From Cephalopachus bancanus (taxonomy: Eukaryota; Chordata; Mammalia; Primates; Tarsiidae), in assembly GCA_027257055.1 (NCBI GenBank), contig JAPVLO010000278.1, positions 868,001 to 932,000 on the forward strand: a DNA stretch of 64,000 bases, written 5' to 3'. Positions 1 to 64,000 of the stretch are shown here, piece by piece (the first letter of the stretch is position 1; every line of letters starts with the position of its first letter). The position numbers were made by a program, and so were the translations under genes. The notes under the pieces are model-generated. The model did no database searches. It was not told where the DNA came from and saw only the letters and a program-made list of their open reading frames with translations.

Positions 1-1236
1 TGAACTGGTTATTTTGTGTTAGTGTATGCACGGATGGAACAGTTGTCATGACTGGATGCCTTTCTGGTTACACTACTCGGGTCAAAGAGGTTGCTTCTGA
101 ATGTGAGTCCACGCACTGTGTCAATTATAGAGAAATGCTGGCTAGCCAGAAAATGTCACCTGGACTTAACGTTTTGCATGATATGATTAAAATGATCAAC
201 CATATTAAAGTGCATGCCCTTAACTCATGTCTGTTCATGCAGCTCTGTGAGATGGGCACAGAGCACACATGTCTTCTCTTATACACAGAAGTGAGATGGC
301 TTCCTAAAGGCAAACCACTGGCCAGAATTTTTGAGTTTCGAGAGCCACTCCAGAGATTTCTTTTAGAAAAACAGTCACCACTGGCAGCACATTTGAGTGA
401 CACAGAATGGGCTGCAAAACTTGCTTACTTCTGCGACATGTTCAACCTTCTCAATGAATTCAATCTATCACTTCAGGGGAGAATGACAACTGTGTTCAAG
501 TCAGCAGATAAAGTGGCTCAATCATGGGAGTGACAAGTGAACACTGGATTTTGACATGTTTCAAACAGTAGCAGAGAGTTTGAAAGAGACTGAACCAGGT
601 CCTTCTTTCTCCCAGCTGGTGCATAATCACCTATTTCGGCTTCCAAGAGTTTGAGCATTACTTCCTAACCACAAAAGACCCCTGAACTGGAAAGGAATGG
701 ATCCGTGACACATTTGTCAATAAGACAGGTGAATCAACTTTGTGCTAGGAGAGGACCAACTGCTTGGGACTGCAAATGACAGAGGCCTAAAAAGTATGTT
801 TGAGACAACTTCAAATCTCCATATATTATGGATTTAAGTCAAGGTGGAAAATCCTGATATTGCCACAAAAGCACTGAAAAGCCTGCTTCCATTTCCAGCA
901 TCCTCTCTTTGTGAAGCAGGCTTTTCTGCAGTGACAGCAGCCAAAACGATTCCAGACTGGACTGGACATAAGCAACATACTTTGGGTTTCACTGTCTCCA
1001 TTACCCCCAGATGGGACCGTCCAGTTGCAGGAAAACAAACTCGGGCTCTCAATGATTCCGCATGATGGTGAATTGCATTATTATTTCATTATATATTACA
1101 ATATAATAACAGAAATAAGGTGCACATAAATGTAACATGCTTGAATCATCCTGAAACCCACCCTCCCACTCCCTGGTCCGTGGAAAAATTGTCTTCCATG
1201 AAGCCAGTCCCTGATGCCAAAAAGGTTGGGTCCGCT
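1..1236 (+). mobile_element. hAT-superfamily DNA transposon fossil, 3' part
   Basis: The window begins inside the element. A decayed transposase (48-1063) is followed by a non-coding tail ending in CCAAAAAGGTTGGGTCCGC, resembling the right end of human Zaphod/Charlie-like hAT elements. The exact family is not certain. The 5' end lies left of the window. Confidence 0.7.
48..1063 (+). pseudogene. hAT transposase remnant
   Basis: 48-533 is an open stretch of 161 codons whose motif TEVRWLPKGKPLARIFEF resembles the TEVRWLSRGK-type motif of hAT transposases and domesticated relatives (ZBED5, FAM200, GTF2IRD2). After the TGA at 531-533 the frame is broken repeatedly. The C-terminal dimerisation block reappears at 844-1063 in another frame as LLPFPASSLCEAGFSAV. 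At least one frameshift and several stops separate the pieces, so it cannot encode a transposase. An intact open N-terminal piece is probably chance survival. A retrocopy of a domesticated gene is the alternative, but the transposon-like 3' tail argues against it. Confidence 0.7.
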
Positions 1237-2120
1237 CCTATATACTGTGCAAGCGGCCAATCAAGAGTTCAGGCTAATAGCTAATAGCACATTGCATGAG
1301 GAAGAAATTTCTGTATCTGTGCAAATTCATTTCTTTTCTGACCATAAAAACATTTTTTCACAGACTAGAGACAGCTGGGAAGTGAAGCCTATGGTCTCAC
1401 TATGGACTGGCCTGCTGTGGAGGCACTACTGTTTTCTACGTCTACAACCAAAGACCCTGTGTGTCCTAGTCATCCTTTTTTCTTTTTTGATGGCATTCAC
1501 ACAAATTCCAATACACTGGGTGCTGACATGTCTCCCAATTAATCAAGTAAATAGAAAATTATATTTAGTTACGAGTAATACATATATTTTGCTTTATTTT
1601 AATCTTAAATTGATACATGGAAATCTTATCAGAAGGCTTGACTGCAGAGATAACTTACATAACAGTATTAGGGTTACAAAATATTCAGTGCTCTGGCTTT
1701 TCATATGTAATAAAGATTATACCAACTCAATGGCTTACTTAAAAGTCTGTTAACTGAACACAAATATTTTATTGACAAACAAGAATTTAGATATTATAAA
1801 GGGGGAAAACAATTTTCACAGATGTCTACTCTCTTAGTCTAAGGGATGAAGACTTTATTTCAAAGTTATACCAATAAGTAGTAAACAAATAGATCTTCTG
1901 GAAATAGCAGAGGTTTCAGACGAGGAAACATGAAAAGTAGAAAGGTAATATTTAGAGAGAAAATACTTCTAAGTGGAATGAAGAAAATCTATTTCCAAAG
2001 CCAGAAAAAATGGTTGTGGGTCCTAAAAGATTTGCATGAAAAATAATTAGATACTCAAACGTTCTTAGGAAGGAACTGAAGGATATGGTTAGTGTATTTC
2101 AAACTTAAGAAAAACAAATG
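1237..2120. other. FAM120B downstream flank, no recognised feature
   Basis: AT-rich single-copy-looking sequence. A 179-codon open frame at 1214-1753 on the plus strand has no recognisable motif, overlaps the transposon tail and is not supported as a gene. Confidence 0.4.
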
Positions 2121-2396
2121 TGGTAGGGCATGGCGGCTTATACCTATAATCCCAGTTCTTAGGGAGGCTGAGTGTGAGGATTGCTTGAGGCCAGGAGTTC
2201 GAGACCAGCCCAGGCAACATAGCGAGATCTTGTCTTTACACAAAACTAAAAAAATTAGCTGAGCGTGGTGGTACTTGCCTGTAGTCCCAGCTTGGGAGGT
2301 TAAGGAAGGAGGTCAAGGCTGTGGTGAGCTGTGATCATGCCGTTGCACTCCAGCCTGGGTGACAGAGTGAAAGACTATCTTAAAAAAACAAAAAAC
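2121..2396 (+). mobile_element. Old Alu (AluJ-like)
   Basis: Dimeric structure with GAGTTCGAGACCAGCCCAGG in the left arm and CACTCCAGCCTGGGTGACAG in the right arm, ending in an interrupted A-tail. Many CpGs have decayed and it lacks the lineage-specific changes, so it predates the strepsirrhine variant. Confidence 0.85.
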
Positions 2397-2528
2397 AGAC
2401 CAAAAAATGCATTAAAATATCTGAAAACTGTGTCTCTTTTTGGTAAACACTAGACAGGATTTTAAGCTACAAGTCAAGGAAATGTATCAACTGGTTTGTG
2501 TTTAGGGGCTTATTATTATTATTATTAT

Positions 2529-2805
2529 TTTGAGTTGGAGTCTCACTCTGTCACCTAGACTGGAGTGCAGTGGCCGCTCCCGGCCACCTCAGCCTCGACC
2601 TGCAGGGCTCCGGCGATCCTTCCGCCTCAGCCTTCCGAGTCGTCGGAATTACAGGCACACGCTACTACGCCCGGCTAATTTTTTGATTTATTGTAGAGAT
2701 GAGGTCTTGCTGCCCAGGTGGGTCTCGAACCCGCGGGCTCAGGCAATCCACCCACCTCAGCCTCCCAAAGGCGCGGGATTACAGGCTGAGCCACCGAGCC
2801 CGGCT
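2529..2805 (-). mobile_element. Strepsirrhine-type Alu
   Basis: Inverted copy starting TTTTGAGTTGGAGTCTCAC and ending GCCACCGAGCCCGGCT. It retains many CpGs (CCGCTCCCGGCC, GGTCTCGAACCCGCGGG), indicating a fairly recent insertion. Confidence 0.9.
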
Positions 2806-3507
2806 GCTTATGTTTTTAAAGACAACACTCACCAGAAGGATATGTCTCTGCTCACAGAAGTAAGCATTTCTTCAGACAACTCCCGTTATCTCCAGAGTCA
2901 CAGTGTGGCCCAGAAGGGACTCAGGCAGCCACCACCAACTCTCACATCTCAGGCAGAGCCAAGGGCGAGTTCCAGGGGTTTAGACAGTGCCTAGTGGCGG
3001 GCCTGTCTTCTAACCTATAATCCTTTCCATTATCAATACCCTGGCCATTCCTGTCCCCAAAGGGTCAGCTCACTAGAGTTTTGGGCTTAAAATTTCTATT
3101 TTGGATTATCTGAAAATTTTCCCACAGAAAGAATTACTCTGAACGTGGATTCATTTAACATGGTTTCTCAAAACAAAAGTCCCTCAATGCTCACAGATGA
3201 AGAGGAACAAATGTAGCATTCACAAGCGGCATCATAAATTAGGCTTCCGACAGCTCAACTGTCGCCTTCTCTTGACATGTGCTTCCCAGGGCTCCTGTCT
3301 GCACCTCTTCACAAGCATCACTGTGAGAATCCAGAGTTGGAGCAGCCAAGTAAAGAGGGTGATGGGACAGGGACAGGACTGGGACTCCCACCCTGTGCCA
3401 TGCCCCCACGAACTCTTCCACTGGGAAAAAGACAAATTAGATGTTACTTTTCATCTTGTTCAAACACTTCTGAGAACTTAATTAGAAAACAGTCCTGAAG
3501 TGTTACA
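2806..3507. other. FAM120B downstream flank, no recognised feature
   Basis: No exon, RNA gene or repeat family is recognised. Short overlapping open frames at 3197-3498 on both strands look random. Confidence 0.4.
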
Positions 3508-3978
3508 CAGCAGTCCCTCCTTGTCCTCACTTCATTGTCTACGGTTCAGCTATCGCAGTCAGCTGAGGTCCAAGATATCAAATGGAAAATCCCAGAAACA
3601 AGCAATTGCTGAGTTTCAGATTGTGTGCCACTTGGAGCGGTGGATGAAGCCTCACACCACCACGCTGTGGTGTCCAGCTGTGAGTTCCTTAGGAGCCTTC
3701 TCAGCAATTGGGCCAACAGATTTTAAGAAGGATGAATACGGTACAATGAGATATTCTGAGAGAAAGAGACCAGATTCACATATCTTTTTATTACAGTGTA
3801 TTATTATAATTGTTCTACTTTATTATTATAGTTGCTAATTTCTTGCTGTGCCTAGTTTATAAATTAAACTTTATCAGAGCTGTGCATGTAGGTAGAGGAA
3901 GAAACACTGTATACCTAGTGTGATCTATGGCTTCAGGCATCCACTGGGGTCTTGGAATGTAGGGTGACTATACAGCTA
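3508..3978 (+). mobile_element. MER2/Tigger-like DNA transposon, non-autonomous
   Basis: The left end is AGCAGTCCCTCCTTGTC. The interior contains ATCAAATGGAAAATCCCAGA and AAATTAAACTTTATCA, and the right end is CAGGCATCCACTGGGGTCTT. These match the remembered MER2/Tigger end and interior modules; no transposase frame remains. Confidence 0.75.
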
Positions 3979-4076
3979 TTCAGACACCACGTTTCCAAAG
4001 ACTACTGAATGATATGAGAAAACGCCTCACATTCTAATGTTTAGGGAAAAAAAGGCAGGATGCAGCAATATTCCAA

Positions 4077-4082
4077 TTTATT
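4077..4082 (-). promoter_or_regulatory. Candidate polyadenylation hexamer for unspliced FAM120B 3' end
   Basis: AATAAA on the minus strand about 413 nt after the stop, followed by a T-rich stretch. It would serve a short, unspliced 3' UTR. No alternative is excluded; other hexamers occur farther left. Confidence 0.3.
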
Positions 4083-4481
4083 AAACAAAGAAATAAACGA
4101 TGCCTCCTATCATGAGTGAAAAGATGGGGGTGAGATACAAGAAATGTTAACAGGGATCATTCTGGGCTGTGGAATCAGAGAGAGCGCCAGCAAAGTCCTT
4201 CTGCAGACAGGAGGGAGGGTTATGAAAGGTCTGGAGCCCTCAAGCAGGCTCTCCTCCTAGGACGAGGATGAGGCTCTAGAGGAGGGTGCCGGTCCCACAC
4301 AGGCATCTCTTCCCTCCACACTGTCTCTGGAGGAAGCAAAGTTGTCTTGAAATCAAATTAACTTGGTACCAGGGCAGCAGAATTCCACATCTGAGTTCTA
4401 TTTAAGAACCTGATAGGAAAGATTCAGGTCATAAAGACAGACATTTTCCTGATTTCTTCTGAAGATGCAGGGGATGAACTT

Positions 4482-4485
4482 ACCT
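4482..4485 (-). promoter_or_regulatory. Candidate 3' UTR splice donor just after the stop
   Basis: The minus strand reads CCTCCAG|gtaagttc, a full consensus donor lying 11 nt past the FAM120B stop. A junction this close to a stop would not be expected to trigger nonsense-mediated decay under the 50-55 nt rule. Whether it is used, and where the 3' exon would be, cannot be told from sequence alone. Confidence 0.5.
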
Positions 4486-4494
4486 GGAGGACGA

Positions 4495-59933
<55,439 letters not shown>

Positions 59934-61373
59934 CTGAATAAAAACAGCAGGGTCAGTAGATGTGCAAGAGCATGTGTCCCCAGTGTTGCAGACCCAGCTC
60001 TGCCCAGGTGGGCCAACTCAAAGTCCTTAAGCACAGTGAGTTCTCAAACCCTAGTCCCCTACAATTGGTTTCCTACCCTCCAATCTGAGGAAAATCCATG
60101 CATTTCTCTGGAACTGACAAAAACCTCAGGATAATCTGGGTGAGTAAACAATGAAATGGGAACACAGAGTTTACCACCTTGATGACCTTCACAATGTCCT
60201 TCCTCCCATCCTCCCACTCTCACACTGGTCCAGAAAGCACTTAATGCTTCCTGGTCTTGAACTCACTGTTTAAGCAACTATCAAAACTATTACTACGTTA
60301 GATTATTTGAAAAGCTGGAAGAAATAACTTAGAACAAAGGCATCTCTGCATGTTGGATTAATAATTGCTCTGAGAAGATCAATTCTTTTACCTTGCTCAG
60401 CAGAGCTCATGCGAGAGGAGGCTCTCTTACTCAGTGTCCTCATGTCCCATCTTGAAGCTAACAAGCACAGGAGCCTCTGTCGCCTTTTTCCATGACCACT
60501 TCCTCTCCTAGTCCACAGGACCCCTGGATTCCACCCTCCTGGAGCCACCTGGCTCTGCTGTCTCTGTTGCTGCCTTCCTGCCTTCAGAACTGCCTTGAGG
60601 GAGCTCTCCGTACCTGGCTTGTGCCCACACCTCTCCACCAAGACAGCGCTCAGGCCAGCGACAAGTGCCTGCTCAGTCCCTCCTGAGTGCACTCTGCATC
60701 AGGCCCTCCTTATCACCAGGCTCCTCCATACCTCGTCTCTTCCTTCCTCCCCATCCCTAGGCTGGTCTTTCTCCAGCCCACCCTGCCAGGGCACAGCCAC
60801 TGCTGTTCCCCATCCAAGCCACAAGCCACAGCTCTGCAGATGAAAAAAGGATCAAAAGGCTGGGAGAGGCGGAACATCATTGTGTGTCTAGTAGGTGGGA
60901 GACCTGGGACTGTACTGGGCTTGCCTCTCTCTAGAACTTCTCCCACCCACTGTAGACCCTTTGGCTGAGGTGCCCAAGATGCAGCACACTGAGGCTGGAC
61001 CCACCATCTTCCCTCCAGGATTCCACTCCACCTACTAAGGGAATCCACCATCTTCCCTGCAGATGCCTGTTCCCGTCATACTCCCTGCCTCAGTGATGGA
61101 ACCTCCAGTCTCCTGACATCCAAACCACAGTGTGGCTGGCTGTGCCTCTCTCACCTGCACTCCAAAGAAATGCCCAGGTTTGTGAAGGGTACTCTCTGCC
61201 CCTTACCCAGCCTGGTCTCACCTGGCATGGTCTGAGCTCGAGCATGGCTGTATTTTGACAGTCATGTCCCGTCTTCAGTCTTGCCCCATCCAAAACATTC
61301 CTCACCATAAATGGAGGCTTTTTGTTTTTTCTTACTTAGGCAGTGCTTTCGGGATTGTTTGATTTAAAACCTG

Positions 61374-61631
61374 GCCGGGCTTGGTGGCTTAGCTTGTAAT
61401 CCCAGCACTTTGGGAAGCTGAGGCGAGTGGACTCTCTGAGCCTGCGGGTTCAAGACCAGCCCGGGCAACTTGGCTTGGTAGTGCATGCCTGTAGTTCTGG
61501 CTACTTGGAAGGCTGAGGCACAAGGATTGCTAGAGCACAGTAGGTTGACACTGGGGTGGCCGTGAGCATGCCACTGTACTCCAGCCTGGGTGACAGTGAG
61601 ACTCTGATTCTGAATAAATAAATAAATAAAA
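61374..61631 (+). mobile_element. Alu with deleted left-arm 3' part
   Basis: Left arm normal to GCCCGGGCAACTTGGC, then jumps into the right arm at TTGGTAGTGCATGCC, losing the CTCTACAATAAATC linker. (AAAT)n tail; target site near TAAAAACCTG. Confidence 0.9.
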
Positions 61632-61744
61632 TAAAAACCTGACGAGGTTGCTCCCTGGTTAGGGTCCCCACACAGGTGCAGACCTGAGTCTGTGTCCTCG
61701 CTGCCTCCACAGTATCCCCTATACAGCAGCTCTCACAGGGAGCT

Positions 61745-62105
61745 GCAGTGGAACCTCCCAGAGGTCGCAGGCTGTGTGAAAGTGCAGGTCAGGTCCTTGC
61801 CTCCCCCAGCCCCTGTCAGTACCTGGCTAGGCTCTGGAGTTCTGGGTATCATAAGTTGTGTGACAGTGCAGGTCAGTCCTCTCCCCGTCAGGGCCTGGCT
61901 AGGCTCCACAGTTCCAGAGTGTCATAGGCTGTGCAAAAGCACAGGTCAGCCCCCCGACCCCGCCCCCGAGACACTGTCAGTGCCTGGCTAGGCTCTGCAG
62001 TTCTGGAATGTTGCAGGCTGTGTGAAAGCACAAGTCAGCCCCCATCCCGCAAGGGCCCCTGTCAGTAGTGCCTGGCTAGACTGCAGTTCCGGGGTGCTGG
62101 TGCTG
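61745..62105 (+). repeat. Degenerate minisatellite, four units of 72-89 bp
   Basis: Each unit reads roughly CAGTTCTGG..., AGGCTGTGTGAAAGCACAGG, TCAG, a C-rich stretch, CTGTCAGTGCCTGGCTAGGC. CCTGGCTAG recurs at 61822, 61894, 61983 and 62071 (spacings 72, 89, 88). A fifth partial unit follows. Confidence 0.92.
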
Positions 62106-63047
62106 GACTGTACCCACAAGGATGAAGGCTCTGCTCACATGCCACGTCCAGTCACGCTGAACAGCCTCGGGGTCTGCACGGTCACTATGCCTTCTCTTGT
62201 CTCCATGTCTGGACATGGTACTCCTTGGGTCTAGAACTCTCTTTTCCCACCCTCCCTTGGCTTTCACTTGGTTGATTACCACTTTCCCTTTATGTCTCAG
62301 CTCAGGAAGCAGCTCCTCGAAGACAACGTCCTTCCTGCACATCCCACCAAAATACTCTGGCTAGGGTCCTGATCACTTGCAAGCCAGCCACCCCAGCAGG
62401 AAGCTCCTAACAGCAAACCTTCCCTCCATCTCTAGCTCGGTGCCAAACCAGATGCTCATGAATGGAGTTCAATGACCACACTCCACTCACCCTAAAAATC
62501 TGAGTATTCCTATAGTTAAAGAAACAAAAGTAAGCAAAAAAAAAAAAAAACAAACCCAATACCCACTTCTATCTAATCCTCTTTGACTAGGTTTTCATTG
62601 CATTAAAAAATAGTACACGAAGAATGGTGTCCAAAACTGCGCTTCAGGAAGGAATACAGTCTCTCATGCCAAAAGATGAAACTTACCAGGTTTTAGTAAC
62701 TCACTGGATAAGAACATTGCCAATTGTCTTCTTGGGAAATCACTAAAATATTTACAATACTTTATTTTATACCATCAAATATAGAAGTGATTGCCTTGCA
62801 TCTAAAACTGTTCACAGCAGGGAGGTTGAGGGATGTCTTCCCAAAGAGTTTTAACTCTAAATAACTTTTACAGAGAAAATAAAAGACAGTTCCATGATGG
62901 ATAATGGTGTCCTTTATTCAAAAACATCAAGGAGATGTTCTACTATTACCATTCTTATTATGATACAGAAAAATCGTTTTTTAGATAAATATTCCAAGAG
63001 AAAAGCCACACAGGGTAGTTAGCTACAGGTTACAAACCAGAAGAAAA

Positions 63048-63112
63048 GCACCAGATGCAGGAAAAGAACTGGGTAATAAACAGAAAGGGATATTAAACAC
63101 TAATATTTTCTG
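63048..63112 (+). repeat. Dispersed direct repeat, copy A
   Basis: GCACCAGATGCAGGAAAAGA, ACTGGGTAATAAACAGAAAG, TTAAACACTAATATTTTCTG. Partner at 63832. Confidence 0.85.
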
Positions 63113-63415
63113 CCTGTAATGATAGTTCAGCAGGTCCTATGAAACTGTAATGCCACACAGAATCAGCCGGCAAAGCAAGGTGCAGATCAGCACAAACACC
63201 AAGTTTCCCTCTTCATAATTTAGAACAACTAGGACTAATGACTATGTTAATTACAAGGCATTTCTCAATTAATGATAGAACTGGAGCTTCTAATTGTTAA
63301 AGTGAGGACTTCACCAATCTCACAATAGGGTCACGGTGCAAACTTGAGTCACATGGCTTTGAATTCAGGACTGACAGCTCTATCATGCAGAGCCTTGAAT
63401 ATAAAAAATTTCACA

Positions 63416-63717
63416 GCCGGGCTCAGTGGCTCAGCCTGTAATCCCGCGCCTTTGGGAGGCTGAGATGAGTGGATTGCCTGAGCCCGCGGGTTCGAGACCC
63501 GCCTGGGCAGCGAGACCTCATCTCTACAATAAATCAAAAAAACAGCCGGGCGTGGTAGCGCATGCCTGTAATTCCGGCTACTTGGAAGGCTGAGGCGGAA
63601 GGATCGCCGGAGCCCAGCAGGTCGAGGCTGCGGTGGCCGGAAGCGGCCACTGCACTCCAGTCTGGGCGACAGAGTGAGACTCCAACTCAAAAAACAAACA
63701 AACAAACAAACAAAAAA
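63416..63717 (+). mobile_element. Young strepsirrhine-type Alu, near-consensus
   Basis: Best copy in the window: GCCGGGCTCAGTGGCTCAGC start, B-box hairpin GCGGGTTCGAGACCCGC at 63486-63502, GTGGCCGGAAGCGGCCAC hairpin in the right arm, (CAAA)n tail. Target sites AATTTCACA / AACTTCACA. Confidence 0.96.
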
Positions 63718-63831
63718 AAAACTTCACATATAAAATTTAGCCAGAGGATAAAAGTTAAACTAGATCTGCTGATTTGATTTCTTCACTGCTTAAGTGAAAT
63801 TTCATCTGAAACTGTGGTAAATTCCAGGGAA

Positions 63832-63901
63832 AGATGCTGGAAAAGAATTGGGTAATGAGCAGAAAGGGATAGTAAGGGATAGTAAACACTAATATTTTCT
63901 G
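63832..63901 (+). repeat. Dispersed direct repeat, copy B
   Basis: Same order as copy A (GATGCTGGAAAAGAATTGGG) with a 10-bp internal tandem duplication AGGGATAGTA. Confidence 0.85.
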
Positions 63902-64000
63902 AGGTGGGAATATAGGTAAAAGAGTTTTAACTGGGAAACCATAGATAGTGTCTTCCAGCTTCCTCTGAGTCCTAATTTTCTTCTGTAACTCACTGTGGAA

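Larger units (their letters stand above)
59934..64000. other. FAM120B intron upstream of exon A (partial)
   Basis: Holds an Alu (61374-61631), a minisatellite (61745-62105), a young Alu (63416-63717) and a dispersed 65-70 bp repeat. 59934-61373 and 62106-63040 show no recognised feature. No upstream FAM120B exon was found. Confidence 0.65.

Noticed and set aside
2530..2994. 154-codon [18 protein letters not shown], and similar ones at 24965, 58677 and 63349
   Set aside because: Antisense translation of Alu elements, recurring wherever an inverted Alu lies.
63486..63502. GGTTCGAGACC as a tRNA gene
   Set aside because: Only the T-arm-like part exists, within an Alu; no acceptor stem, D-arm or anticodon arm.

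Overview
The window is nuclear DNA from a primate, most likely a strepsirrhine (lemur or loris group). It is AT-rich, intron-dominated and dense in Alu, L1, L2, MIR and pogo/Tigger-type DNA transposon fossils. The best-preserved Alus share a private variant form: left arm reading GGCTCAGCCTGTAATCC, a GCGGGTTCGAGACCCGC B-box hairpin, and a 3' end of GAGACTCCAACTC before the A-tail. This is not the human Alu consensus. The species call is an inference from these repeats.

Only one protein-coding gene is supported. Seven minus-strand exons (59933 down to 4495) with consensus splice sites and matching phases encode the C-terminal ~270 residues of FAM120B (constitutive coactivator of PPAR-gamma, also called CCPG or PGCC1). 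They run from an EWFVYPGNP segment to the ...QYEHDQWRRY stop. The 5' part of the gene, with the N-terminal XPG-like domain, must lie beyond position 64000. The stop codon is followed after 11 nt by a perfect CAG|GTAAGT donor, so the 3' UTR may be spliced.

Layout, left to right. 1-4494 is 3' UTR and flank, with a hAT transposase fossil (1-1236), two Alus and a MER2/Tigger-like element. 4495-16728 holds the last four exons, with introns containing Alus and a nest of three pogo-type elements (15204-16330). 16729-47623 is one ~31 kb intron, with an L1 graveyard at 18.4-26.6 kb, a duplicated 205-bp unit, L2 tracts, a MaLR LTR and a compound CA repeat. 47624-59933 carries the three upstream exons, with a 5S rRNA pseudogene fragment (56529-56595) and lineage L1 3' ends in the introns. 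59934-64000 is intron with a degenerate minisatellite (61745-62105) and a young Alu.

No second gene, CpG-island promoter, functional tRNA or snRNA gene, or CRISPR-like system was found. The unusual observations concern repeat structure: RNA-like hairpins in the Alu lineage, a G-rich duplicated module in the L1 3' UTR, nested transposons, and several tandem or dispersed duplications.
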